From the NCBI GenBank assembly GCA_014804995.1, contig JAAUYS010000167.1:1-42216 (forward strand): a DNA stretch of 42,216 bases, given 5' to 3'. The position numbers were made by a program, and so were the translations under genes. Origin of the DNA: Clostridia bacterium. Lineage in GTDB: Bacteria; Bacillota; Clostridia; Christensenellales; Borkfalkiaceae. Below, piece after piece: positions 16,517-26,481 of this stretch (positions are counted from its first letter, which is position 1; each line of letters starts with the position of its first letter). The notes under the pieces were generated by a model. The model was not told the DNA's origin. It saw nothing but the letters and a program-made list of their open reading frames with translations, and did not search any database.

Positions 16517-19500
16517 GGCCTCTCCCTTCCCCATGTTGAATTATTGAGAAATCTATCATACTGGGTGGTGGCTTTGTTATCAAATTTCAAAAACTCATCC
16601 CGTATCTGGTCAGCGTTCTCCATATTCATCCATGTGTCTTTATAGTTTGTATTGAAGTCTGAACTCAACTTTGTAAGCTCCCTGTCTGTGCTTCTCATAA
16701 GCTCATAGTCCGCGATTTCTTCTGGAGTGAACTCTCCAGATTCGGAAAGAACCCTCTCCCTGTAAGCTCTGGCTTCCTCTGGCTTGCCCATATTATCCTT
16801 TGAAGTAACTTTGAGTCCAAGCCTCTTTATCTTGTCCTCCACCTGTCGCTTGTAGTTAAAGTAAAGGGACTGGGAATTGTTACGGACCTTGCCGTATAGC
16901 ATTGAGCCGCCAAGAGCCTGTAGCCACGGTCCCATATCATCCGCTGCGGATGGTCTTGAGGCGCCTTTTCTTGGATAGTCTGGGTCGGTCAGACTGAAAG
17001 CCGAATCAAGAGTCGCCGACACCAGTTTCATAGGCCCGACAAAATAACTCTTGGCAAGATACTGATACTGTTCGGGAGCCGCGTCAAGACCGAAATGTCG
17101 CATGAAGTACCTTGCCGTATTATGCCAGAAGACGTCAGTGCTTGTGCGTCCGGAGTCCGCAAGAGCTTTGTCGCCGCGCCTGTCATTGACTATGCTGCTT
17201 CCGAAATAGTTTGTGTTTGTCGCCACTTCCATAAATGGCTTTATCACATCCGGCGTTACAAGCTGGGCTATGAACTGTGAAGGCTTCGTTGAGAAATTAT
17301 ACTGCGGAAGCGAAGTGGGCACTACGTCTTTCGCCACTGTCAGCATAAGTTCCACTCCGAAATCCTCTGGTTGCATAAGCCCACGCGATACCCTGTCTAT
17401 GCCGAGGGCGAGTGCCGCCGCGAGGCGTGGCGGTCCGAATCCGTTAGGGAGCTTCCAGTAACTGCCGTCATTATCATCAGTGGGTATGGGGATAAATCCA
17501 ACCGCGTCCCTGAATTTCAAATTATCAAAGTATGACTTCCCATTCTCATCATATCCCATAGCCTCTCTTGCTACAGAATAAAGAGCGCCAAAGGCCATAG
17601 CTCCGCCAAGAACTCCAAGCCAGCCATTCTTTCCCTGTTTGAATATATCACCGGCATTTCTTGCTCCAAAGCCAAGAGTGCGTCCAAGCGCGCGGGCTGA
17701 CTGCACTGTCGGTACGACAAAAGGCGCAGCTATACGGAGATAGGGAGTAAGCGTGCCCTGTTGCCTCATATTGATAAGCTCAAGCGTGGCCTCGGCAGCT
17801 TGCGCGGGCGAGAGTCCCTTTTCCCGCAGGGTAACATACTGGTTGAATCCCCCCAGATTTTGCAGATAGTCATTCCAGGCATCCAGTTTGCGTAATACTA
17901 CATCTTTGCCTCGGCCAAGAGTGTTGAGATATTTGTGCATTGACTCATCAATATTGAGCTTCCTTGCAATATCCTCTGCTATCCCCTCTCTCTGCCTGTA
18001 AAGATTATCGGGAGAAAAGTTCTTCTTGTCAGTACCAGGGATAAATTTCTGGAATACCCCTTGCCGTTGGAACTCATCCCACATCTGGGCCGCCACTGAA
18101 TCTGGCTCGGCGCGTCCACTCATGGCGTCAAAAAGCATCCTGGCTGCGCGGGCTGTGTTCCTTGTGTATGCTCCTATAACGCTTGTGCCCTTGAGAGTTT
18201 TCCCATCCTCTGTGTAATAGGTGCGGTTTATCATGTGAAAGACTCTTTCAAGTCCATCACGGAAGCCGCCAATGGGCGCGAAGAATGGGGAGAACCTGGT
18301 GAATAGCTGACCATGCCAGCCAGATAATGTGCCTAGCATCTCAACTGGCTTTGTATTCTTTCTGTAGTTGCTTGAGAGCGCATCATTCAGCATGTCGCCT
18401 GTAATGCCATTCTTGCTGTAGGATGAGTCAAAATAAATAAATCGGCGTTCAAGAATTTGCCTGCCGTTTTTGTCTGTGATTGGCATATCGGCGACTATGC
18501 CGCCAGCGTTCATTATCTTTTCTGCCTTGCGGGACTCATCAAAACTGCCATGTCTGCGCCAACGCCATAGCTCATCATAAGACACGGAACGAAGTCCGGC
18601 ATCTTCTGGTGTGTTCTTTTTCGCCCTGCCCTCAATCTTCAATCTCTTTGCTAACTGTCCCATTGAGAGGGAGTAATCCCTCATGCCTAGCTCAAGAGCG
18701 GTGCGCGCAGAATAAAATTGCAGGGAGCGCCATGAAGACTCTGGTCTGACATCTGCCATACCATCACGGGAATAGTAGCTACCAGGATTATATGCCCTGG
18801 CATCATTTATAGCTCCATCCCTGTTTTGCGCCGCTGAAAATAATGGTACATACTTTCCGAACTCTGGGAAACTTCTTGCTTCTTCAGGAGTGAGAGTTCC
18901 ATTTCTGGCTCTTTCATCATTCAGGAATGGAAACTCCTGTCTTAACTCCTCTGTCCATGCTTCCACTGTTGGAGCGTCAACTTTATATTTATTCAGTATG
19001 TCTTGCATTACGATTCTGGCTTCCGCATTGGTATAGCCTACTGTAACAAGACCTTCTGGCCTATCTGGGTTTTCAAGATTGGCTATAAGCTCATCTCTTT
19101 GTCTTATTAGCTTTCCTCTTTCAGAATCTATCTGCCTCATAAGTGCATCTGTTTCTGGGGTCAGTCCCTTGGAAGCGCGGAGGTTGTATTCCTGATTCAG
19201 GTCGCCAATATTTTTATCCCACTTTCTGATTAGTTCGGCATTACCTTCAGGTACATGTTCACAATTTGCGTATATGCCAAAGTCGTATGCTATTTCATCT
19301 GTGCTATATACACTCTTTTTACTTAAAGGTATCAGCTTTTGTTCCAGTGCTTTCTGACGTTTGACATATACGTTCAAAAGGCCTGCTATATTATTACGCA
19401 TCTGATTTTTTTGCCGAGTCAACACCTGCTCATATGGCTGAAGCTCTGGATTCTGGGCTTCACCCATAACCCATTTGTCAAAGACCGCAGTATTGTCAGC

Positions 19501-19884
19501 GAACCATGTGTCAAGTTTGTTTATGATATCATACCATAACCCCACATCTCCAGCGTTCAATCCATTTATTGCTCTGATAGCGTTGTCCGCGGCTTCTATC
19601 CTAGCCTGCTTCCCCTGCTTGGCTGTTTCATATAGAAGACTTTTAGATATGGCGTTTGCGGTCCTCTCATCTCCCGAAGTGGCGAACTCCGCCGTGGGCG
19701 TTTCACTCATGGCCGCAGTTTCAAGAGCGGACTCTGCTGTTTCTCTATTTACGGCCTCATTATGTTCACTCAATACTTCCCTTGTATTATAGTTGGTCTG
19801 CCACGGACCGAAGCCGCCTCTGCCATTGCCCATATTATGAGCTGCGCCAGTATATATTTCACTTTCAGTGCTACATTCAGCCAT
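16513..19884 (-). CDS. very large internal virion/polyvalent protein, LPD38-like
   Basis: About 1123 aa; FTRFSPFFAPIGGFRDGLERVFHMINRTYY...ATLELINMRQQGTLTPYLRIAAPFVVPTVQSARALGR pattern; starts MAECSTES. Confidence 0.55.
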   Translation of the reverse strand: MAECSTESEIYTGAAHNMGNGRGGFGPWQTNYNTREVLSEHNEAVNRETAESALETAAMSETPTAEFATSGDERTANAISKSLLYETAKQGKQARIEAADNAIRAINGLNAGDVGLWYDIINKLDTWFADNTAVFDKWVMGEAQNPELQPYEQVLTRQKNQMRNNIAGLLNVYVKRQKALEQKLIPLSKKSVYSTDEIAYDFGIYANCEHVPEGNAELIRKWDKNIGDLNQEYNLRASKGLTPETDALMRQIDSERGKLIRQRDELIANLENPDRPEGLVTVGYTNAEARIVMQDILNKYKVDAPTVEAWTEELRQEFPFLNDERARNGTLTPEEARSFPEFGKYVPLFSAAQNRDGAINDARAYNPGSYYSRDGMADVRPESSWRSLQFYSARTALELGMRDYSLSMGQLAKRLKIEGRAKKNTPEDAGLRSVSYDELWRWRRHGSFDESRKAEKIMNAGGIVADMPITDKNGRQILERRFIYFDSSYSKNGITGDMLNDALSSNYRKNTKPVEMLGTLSGWHGQLFTRFSPFFAPIGGFRDGLERVFHMINRTYYTEDGKTLKGTSVIGAYTRNTARAARMLFDAMSGRAEPDSVAAQMWDEFQRQGVFQKFIPGTDKKNFSPDNLYRQREGIAEDIARKLNIDESMHKYLNTLGRGKDVVLRKLDAWNDYLQNLGGFNQYVTLREKGLSPAQAAEATLELINMRQQGTLTPYLRIAAPFVVPTVQSARALGRTLGFGARNAGDIFKQGKNGWLGVLGGAMAFGALYSVAREAMGYDENGKSYFDNLKFRDAVGFIPIPTDDNDGSYWKLPNGFGPPRLAAALALGIDRVSRGLMQPEDFGVELMLTVAKDVVPTSLPQYNFSTKPSQFIAQLVTPDVIKPFMEVATNTNYFGSSIVNDRRGDKALADSGRTSTDVFWHNTARYFMRHFGLDAAPEQYQYLAKSYFVGPMKLVSATLDSAFSLTDPDYPRKGASRPSAADDMGPWLQALGGSMLYGKVRNNSQSLYFNYKRQVEDKIKRLGLKVTSKDNMGKPEEARAYRERVLSESGEFTPEEIADYELMRSTDRELTKLSSDFNTNYKDTWMNMENADQIRDEFLKFDNKATTQYDRFLNNSTWGRERP

Positions 19885-22800
19885 TATAATCCCTGCCCAC
19901 AAATTTCCCTATTAGGATTTTCAAGATTGTCTTTCATATTCTCTGGTCTATTTTCCCTTGCTTCCACCATTTCGGTGTTATTCACATTCATCCCAATATC
20001 GTTTACCTTGTTCACTGTTTCTTCCGCAGATTTCACCTCGGCAGGGGGGATAACATCTTCCCATTTCATCCCAGCTTTTTCCAAAGCGTCATACTGCTGT
20101 TTTTCATTTGGTGATAGTTTCTTTCCTGTTGCGACTTTGGAAGCGATAGACACTACCTGTCCCCATGCCGCTTCGGGAGTCTTGGTATAGTCTGGTCTAG
20201 ACATGTTTTTATGTCCAGACTCATACAAGTTATTCAATACCTCCATTGCCTTGTCAGCAGTGAATGTGCTGGGTGTATCGGTAAGATTTTCAGTTTGCCC
20301 TATCAGATTATCAACGGTATCGTTTATTGGGTCTTCCCATTCTATTGACTGTTTGCCAGTATTTGCTGCATCTGTAATCCCGCCATCCCCTGCGCCTGTT
20401 TCAGATTTATTGCTTCCTGCGCCCTCACTTGATTCTGTACTGACATCGGTTGGGCTTCCAGCACTTGGTTCTCCGTTGGCTGTTTCGGCTCCAGCAGGTT
20501 TCTGTTCATTAATAATTCTTTCAATCGTTTCAACCGAGCGGGGATTCGGTGTTGTGGTCCCAACATTCCCTCCTGCTTCAACTGTTCCACCGCCTTCAGC
20601 AGGTCCTGTAGGAGATTCATTGGTAGCGGCTGGAGCAACTGGCGGGGTATCTGCTGCTGCTGTGCGATTAGTATTAGTATCTGTGATATTAGCTTCTCCT
20701 TCTCGGAGTTGTTCATCTCCTCCCAGTCTGGCAGTCTGTTCACTTCTGCTGCTCTCTGTATTGCGGGCCTCATTGTGTATTCTCCTATAGTTATTTACCC
20801 ACTGTTTCTGTTTGCCAGTAAGACGGGAGCTGTCCTCAAGCTGTGTGAAAAGAGTATCCGCCCCGCCTTCAGGCTTGGTGGCAATCAGTTCTTGTAACTT
20901 CCTCTGGAATGTGGCGCTGTCTTTTGTGATTTTCCTTAAAGTGTTTATCTCGCTATTGGTGAACTTGTCCTCTATTCTCGGGCCGAAATTTTGCGGACCA
21001 CGTATTGTAGGCTCTTCTATAAATGGTCTTACATATGCTGGCTTTGGCTCATTCGGGTCTAGTATTTTTTGTCTGAAAGCGCTTACCCAGTCCCATTGTC
21101 GTTTATTTAATCTCTTATCTCTTGCAAGGTTGGAAAGGAAAACATCTCTATTTTCTGGCGACACATAAGAAAGTGTTTTATATAGCTGGTTATCAAAATC
21201 TGGTTTATATCCCATGTTTTTATTTGGAACTTCTACTTCGCCATACAAAACATCCAACTCATCACTAACCTTGCGTTCCCCTCTTACACGGCCTACGGCG
21301 TCCAAATATGCGTCATCAGAATTATAAGCGCGTCTTGCATTGCCATACAACCTTTGACGGAATGGAGCATTTAATGAATTATTATATGCGTTCCTCGCTT
21401 CACGGTATGTATTGCCTAGCAATTCATTATAATATCTATTCTCAATGTCGGCGTTGTAATCTCTCCATGAATTATCAAGAGTGGTATTATATTCATTTCT
21501 GGCATTATTAAACTGATTCATCCCCTCCAATAATTGTGGCCTTTGCTCTCTGGCAGTCTGATTCGCCTCCCATACCTGCCGTCTGGCCGCCGAGCCTCTC
21601 GCTCCAAGAAACGCCATAGGAAGACCAATTATGGCTCCCTCCATTATAGCGTCCCCTAGTCCCTCTGTAAGCGGTATAGTCTGTCCTGTAGCCTGGTTAT
21701 AGGCATAGTTGCCAGCCACGTTGAACCCTGCGCCAAGAGTCGCGGCGTCTATGGCGTTAGGCGCAAGCCCCTTTATAACACCGCCAGTGTAAGTCTGCGC
21801 TGGAGCCGCCATCCTTGACAGTCTGCCAACATACGGAGCCGTCCTCGGTATCTGACGCAATGCCATAGCTGTTCCCGAAGCGGGACCAAGCGGTATGGCT
21901 CCAACCGCCGCGCCATACCAGCCAGCATTACTTTTATCTATGGCCTCAAGTTTTTCTGTATCTGATAAATTGCTCCCCTCAATCCTGCGGACATTGGAGT
22001 ATTCGCTCAATGGACCAGCTGCCAATGCTCCACCAGCCGCCGCGCCAGCGAATTGTCCTATGGTGCGTCCCAGATTGGCTCCAGCAGCAGCCCCTGCTGG
22101 GCCTGCCATAAACGCGCCCAAAGCTCCGCCAGCCAGACCGCTCAATCCCTGTGCCGCCAGTGTGCCGCCAAGTCCGGCAAGACTCTCACCGAATGTGATA
22201 CTAAGACCAGTAGGACGGAGAGCCATGCCAAGAGTGCTACGCCCTTCCTCCCTGCGTCTGTTCATCTCGTCCAGATAGGCGTTGTTGGCCGCCGCCTCCT
22301 GCGCCGCCTCATTGGACGCCCTTGCCGCCGCCTGTTTCTCCTGTGGTGTGGCTCTTATTGTGGAGATTGCTCTCCCAAGGTCGGTAAATCCGCGTCTTAC
22401 AGAATCCCACAAGGTATCAAGAGTGCTGGTATCCTTGATAGCTTTCTCTCGTGCCGCGATATTCTCCCGCATACCGGCAGTGCCGAGCATGACAGACTGC
22501 TGCGGGTCCATGCCAAGAGTGGGAGCGATAGCTTCCATATGCTCCCGCACCTGCTGCATACGCTCCCGCTTTCCTGGTACTGATAGACGTTCAAAACTGG
22601 GAGTCTTGTCAGTGCCGTTTATAAGGTCCTGATAGGTTTTATCCTTGGCAAGAACCCCACGGGCATATTCAGCTTTTATCTTGGCTTCCTCGGAGTCGCG
22701 TTCCTTTTGGGTAGTGCCCATAACCCATACTGTCTGACCATCAGGCAGTTTTACCCAGCGCCCTTTGCTTGGATTGCCAACCCCGCCAGTGCCTCCACCA

Positions 22801-22958
22801 CCACTACGTCCGCCACCGCTTGCCATACGATTCATGCGGGCTATAGCAGCATATGCCGATACTATCTCGCGCAATCCCTGCATGGGATTTAGCACTGGAC
22901 CTACACGCTGTAGCGCATTTGTCTGCACTTGCGGAATGGCGAATGGGTCTGTAGGCAT
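19884..22958 (-). CDS. large internal virion/ejection-type protein with glycine-zipper segment
   Basis: 1024 aa; GLAGGALGAFMAGPAGAAAGANLGRTIGQFAGAAAGGALAAGP; late virion cluster. Confidence 0.5.
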   Translation of the reverse strand: MPTDPFAIPQVQTNALQRVGPVLNPMQGLREIVSAYAAIARMNRMASGGGRSGGGGTGGVGNPSKGRWVKLPDGQTVWVMGTTQKERDSEEAKIKAEYARGVLAKDKTYQDLINGTDKTPSFERLSVPGKRERMQQVREHMEAIAPTLGMDPQQSVMLGTAGMRENIAAREKAIKDTSTLDTLWDSVRRGFTDLGRAISTIRATPQEKQAAARASNEAAQEAAANNAYLDEMNRRREEGRSTLGMALRPTGLSITFGESLAGLGGTLAAQGLSGLAGGALGAFMAGPAGAAAGANLGRTIGQFAGAAAGGALAAGPLSEYSNVRRIEGSNLSDTEKLEAIDKSNAGWYGAAVGAIPLGPASGTAMALRQIPRTAPYVGRLSRMAAPAQTYTGGVIKGLAPNAIDAATLGAGFNVAGNYAYNQATGQTIPLTEGLGDAIMEGAIIGLPMAFLGARGSAARRQVWEANQTAREQRPQLLEGMNQFNNARNEYNTTLDNSWRDYNADIENRYYNELLGNTYREARNAYNNSLNAPFRQRLYGNARRAYNSDDAYLDAVGRVRGERKVSDELDVLYGEVEVPNKNMGYKPDFDNQLYKTLSYVSPENRDVFLSNLARDKRLNKRQWDWVSAFRQKILDPNEPKPAYVRPFIEEPTIRGPQNFGPRIEDKFTNSEINTLRKITKDSATFQRKLQELIATKPEGGADTLFTQLEDSSRLTGKQKQWVNNYRRIHNEARNTESSRSEQTARLGGDEQLREGEANITDTNTNRTAAADTPPVAPAATNESPTGPAEGGGTVEAGGNVGTTTPNPRSVETIERIINEQKPAGAETANGEPSAGSPTDVSTESSEGAGSNKSETGAGDGGITDAANTGKQSIEWEDPINDTVDNLIGQTENLTDTPSTFTADKAMEVLNNLYESGHKNMSRPDYTKTPEAAWGQVVSIASKVATGKKLSPNEKQQYDALEKAGMKWEDVIPPAEVKSAEETVNKVNDIGMNVNNTEMVEARENRPENMKDNLENPNREICGQGL

Positions 22959-22961
22959 ATC

Positions 22962-23171
22962 CTACTCCAACGGAATTGAATTAATCAGTTTCATAATGGC
23001 GTTGTCCATAGGACCAGCCACATAATCCTCATGTTTCTGGGCTGCCCCTGTCATCTGCATGGCCTTGTCCAGAATATACATATTGCCCTGATACTGCGGG
23101 TCAAAGAACGAATCTATATCCAGATAGTCCTCTCCCCCCTGCTGGGCTATTTCATCAAATATGGTACTCAT
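22962..23171 (-). CDS. hypothetical small protein
   Basis: ORF tightly packed between late genes. Confidence 0.55.
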   Translation of the reverse strand: MSTIFDEIAQQGGEDYLDIDSFFDPQYQGNMYILDKAMQMTGAAQKHEDYVAGPMDNAIMKLINSIPLE

Positions 23172-23881
23172 CGCATTGCCCTATCATCTGGTCCATATCT
23201 TCTTGCAACGTCAACTATCCAGTCCCATAGTCCAGTAGGCTGACTCTCCCACGGCTGGATTAAGTCTCCAAGAATAGGCGTTGTATATGCTGGCATATCT
23301 GGTGTTTCAACAGGTGCTGGAGGAGCGACACTTTGAGCCGCCATAAGTTCCGGAACACCATTTATAAACGACACTGCCTGATTTACCGGCGCGGTTGGAG
23401 TAACAGGCGTTGTGGTCGTAGGTTGAGTTTGAGTGCTAGGTTGCGTTGATGGCGGAGAAAGAGGAGTAATAGTTGCAGGATTTTGCCCCCCCTGCTGTAC
23501 CGGAGCCGCCACTTTCTGTCCCTGCTTATTCTGCTGCGGCCACTGCAAGGGCTGCATTGGAGGCATCATTGCCTGCAATACCGGAAGCCACCGAAAGAAA
23601 CTTTCCGGCGCCCCATTCAGCACATGAGGGTATTGAGAGGGGTAGCCAGTCAGAGGCTGCACTCCAAGCCCTCCAAACATGTCTGGCATTGTACGCCACG
23701 CATACTGCGCGAATGGGGTTGACTGTACCATTGGCATAGACGGCATGGCATATCCCATCTGTGGCATTACCGGCAGCTCCTGTGTCTGCATGGCTCTTGC
23801 CGCAAGGTCATCAAACATGCTCCTGCCGCCAGACCTGCCGTAGTTTGAACGGCCTCCGCTTATATCTGATAAACCTGCCAT
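23168..23881 (-). CDS. hypothetical Pro/Gln/Met-rich virion protein
   Basis: ORF in late cluster, ATGA overlap. Confidence 0.6.
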   Translation of the reverse strand: MAGLSDISGGRSNYGRSGGRSMFDDLAARAMQTQELPVMPQMGYAMPSMPMVQSTPFAQYAWRTMPDMFGGLGVQPLTGYPSQYPHVLNGAPESFFRWLPVLQAMMPPMQPLQWPQQNKQGQKVAAPVQQGGQNPATITPLSPPSTQPSTQTQPTTTTPVTPTAPVNQAVSFINGVPELMAAQSVAPPAPVETPDMPAYTTPILGDLIQPWESQPTGLWDWIVDVARRYGPDDRAMR

Positions 23882-23882
23882 G

Positions 23883-24335
23883 TTAGCCTCCGAATCCCAT
23901 CATTTGAGAAGGTAGGGACTGCATACCCATACCGCCCATCATTCCCCCCATAAGTCCGCCAGCGCCTGGGAACATTCCGTACTTCCCCACATTGCGCCAC
24001 GCGTTCATCATCTGTGTAATCATTTCAGGAACCAGATACGGGCCTGCCTGACTGAATCCCTGACCTGAATACAGATTATATGGCAACCATGCCTGTTGCA
24101 CTGCAAGATTGTTCAAAGCCCCAATGGTATTGAAGTCAGACAGATTGCTCTGGTTATTGAACATGTTTATTCTTGGCTGCCATGTCGCACCAGTAAACGC
24201 GTTTGCATATTGCCCCTGCTGCACCTTGTTGTATTCCTCAAGGTCGCGCCAGTTGTCCTGTACCGCCTGCCTCTCCCCCTGTATGTAGCCTGGCAACACA
24301 CTGGATATGGCTCCCAATAAACTTCCAAAACTCAT
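23883..24335 (-). CDS. hypothetical virion protein with Met/Gly-rich tail
   Basis: ORF in late cluster; GGLMGGMMGGMGM. Confidence 0.6.
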   Translation of the reverse strand: MSFGSLLGAISSVLPGYIQGERQAVQDNWRDLEEYNKVQQGQYANAFTGATWQPRINMFNNQSNLSDFNTIGALNNLAVQQAWLPYNLYSGQGFSQAGPYLVPEMITQMMNAWRNVGKYGMFPGAGGLMGGMMGGMGMQSLPSQMMGFGG

Positions 24336-24346
24336 GCTAAACTCCT

Positions 24347-25252
24347 TTATCCTGTCGGATAAACAGACCCCGCCGGTTCATATGGGTCAGTCCTTTGTGT
24401 TGAATATCTTACTCCCACAAGTCCCTGCCCCTGTCCAGATAAATACGTTGTTGGATAATATGTGTCAAACCTCGCACCGTAGTACCCAAGGGCCTGGCTC
24501 AAACTGCTGGCCGCTCTATTGGCTATGTTGCTCACATCATTCATAAGTTTGAGCGCCACATCCCCATACTTCATGGCGACAGAGCCAAGGTTCCTTCCAA
24601 GATTGAGAATGTTGCTACGTCTGTTCCACCGCTGGTCGTTCTTGAAATCAATGAACCATTGCTCATCCTGCAAATTATAATTGTGCGTGTCTATCTCAAT
24701 CAGGTTTCTTGAATAGGCAAGCTGGTTCACGGCAGACTCATCCATGCAGAGCTTATACGCCCTCGCCGTCCTGCCCACATATGAGTCCATGTAGTCGTAG
24801 GAATGGTCTATGGCGTTTTTCGCACGCTCCGCTGGTCCAGCGCAATCAAGACTCCTTATTGGCTCATTGGATGCTTCCCATAATATAGCCCATTCAAGAG
24901 GACGATAGTTATTGGCGAACCTGTCCCACTTGTATTTCGCCTGCTGATAGTACCCTTCCGCAAGGTCCTGCTGCTTGTCTGAAATCTCTCCCTGTATCTC
25001 CGCATTTAGCAGGGCAATCGCAAGCTGCGCCGCGCGGAAAGCGTTTGTCCAGAATGACTCTCCTATCGGTCCCCATTCGGGTGCGGCCCAATGACAAAAT
25101 CTTATACGGTCAATTCTCCCAGGCTGCCCAGGGTCCTCTTTGGGTTGCCCAAGAGTGTCTTCTACTGTCTGTTTCTCACCATATAATGTCTTGTGTACTT
25201 TTTCTACAGCTTCTTCTAGTGCTTTGGGGTCAGCGCAAGTACAGTCCGCCAT
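24347..25252 (-). CDS. virion-associated protein, paralog A
   Basis: Shares pattern KNDQRWNRRSNILNLGRNL with adjacent gene. Confidence 0.6.
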   Translation of the reverse strand: MADCTCADPKALEEAVEKVHKTLYGEKQTVEDTLGQPKEDPGQPGRIDRIRFCHWAAPEWGPIGESFWTNAFRAAQLAIALLNAEIQGEISDKQQDLAEGYYQQAKYKWDRFANNYRPLEWAILWEASNEPIRSLDCAGPAERAKNAIDHSYDYMDSYVGRTARAYKLCMDESAVNQLAYSRNLIEIDTHNYNLQDEQWFIDFKNDQRWNRRSNILNLGRNLGSVAMKYGDVALKLMNDVSNIANRAASSLSQALGYYGARFDTYYPTTYLSGQGQGLVGVRYSTQRTDPYEPAGSVYPTG

Positions 25253-25255
25253 AGG

Positions 25256-26005
25256 CTAATCCTTTACGAGTGTTGAGGTTTGCTTGCCCTGCGCGTTGTA
25301 TTTCTGCCCTTCCTGCGCCATCTGGCCCGCAAGCGCTGTTGACGGATACGCTGGCTGGTTGCGGTTTTGTGTGTAGCCAAGATACTGTCCCGCAGATTCA
25401 AGACCTCTCCACGCCTGGTCAAGCAGACTGCCATATATGCCTGCGCTTGCCGCTCCCAGCGAGGTAACATCCGCAATAAGGTCGCGCCCACGCTTCGCGG
25501 TATTGAGTCGCTTTTCCCAGCGCACATCATTGCGAGTTTCCGTATATGCTCTCTCGTTCCTGTAACCAAGACCGTCAGCCATAGATACAGCCTGCGCTTG
25601 TGCCTGTGATATGCGAATGAGCATATCAGTACGCAACCCAGTGCAATAACGTGAAGTACACCGCATGGCTTCACGCAGTTTGCCCTTGTAGGCAATCCAC
25701 GCGCTTGTTCTGGCTCTCCCCCTTGCTGTCTCATAACTTGGCTCCGCAATGGGTAGGGCCATAGCCTCCCATAATTCCTGGTCCTCTACTGGCGCGTATG
25801 AACTTTTATAATAGTCAAGCCAGTTCTCGGCGATACGCCAGTACTTCTTTGCCATCTCCCATTCCTGGACGGCAATGTCATAGGCCTTGTAGGCGTTATA
25901 TCCCGCGGCGAGTATTGCCGCCGCAGACAGGATATTACCGAACAGGCTTCGTTGTGTATCGTTTACGCCACGATTGGGATTGCATCCGTCTTTCTGTTGC
26001 GCCAT
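25256..26005 (-). CDS. virion-associated protein, paralog B
   Basis: RNDVRWEKRLNTAKRGRDL and YYKSSYAPVEDQELWEAMALPI align with paralog A. Confidence 0.6.
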   Translation of the reverse strand: MAQQKDGCNPNRGVNDTQRSLFGNILSAAAILAAGYNAYKAYDIAVQEWEMAKKYWRIAENWLDYYKSSYAPVEDQELWEAMALPIAEPSYETARGRARTSAWIAYKGKLREAMRCTSRYCTGLRTDMLIRISQAQAQAVSMADGLGYRNERAYTETRNDVRWEKRLNTAKRGRDLIADVTSLGAASAGIYGSLLDQAWRGLESAGQYLGYTQNRNQPAYPSTALAGQMAQEGQKYNAQGKQTSTLVKD

Positions 26006-26007
26006 TG

Positions 26008-26481
26008 TTATTTCTTCTTGTAACAGTCAACGTAGGTTGTTCCGATAATATTCCAGCTATTCATAACAGACGGCACCTGCTCATGCGGACTGTGGCTTAT
26101 CCACACCTCATCCACCCCGAGAAATCGCATGGCGTTCTGGGTATATGTGAAAAGGCCATCTCCCACTTCCCTCACCCCCCTGTCATACCAGTCCTCCACA
26201 TGGAACACTGTGGCCTTGTAGGTCATTGGAGTGAACACTATGCCCAATAAATACCCGCATATGTCCTGCCTCTCATCATATGCGACTATGAGCTTCATGG
26301 CTTTTGAGAACCACATGTTCGCAAATGAGTTCACATTCATGTCAAAAGGCGGATTGCCCTTTCTTGGAGCCTTTTCCTTTACCCAGCTTTCAGTATATAT
26401 CGGAGCGAATTTTGTTGTCAGCAAGTCAAGAGACGCGTTCAGGTCCGCGCTTGGCTCAAATAAATCATATGAATACATCAC
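26008..26481 (-). CDS. putative GNAT-fold acetyltransferase
   Basis: MKLIVAYDERQDICGYLLGIVFTPM...DGLFTYTQNAMRFLGVDEVWISHSPHEQ. Confidence 0.45.
   Translation of the reverse strand: MMYSYDLFEPSADLNASLDLLTTKFAPIYTESWVKEKAPRKGNPPFDMNVNSFANMWFSKAMKLIVAYDERQDICGYLLGIVFTPMTYKATVFHVEDWYDRGVREVGDGLFTYTQNAMRFLGVDEVWISHSPHEQVPSVMNSWNIIGTTYVDCYKKK

Noticed and set aside
20342-20773. 143-aa Gln/Leu-rich - strand ORF inside the 1024-aa gene
   Set aside because: Alternative frame within a convincing longer CDS; low-complexity composition.
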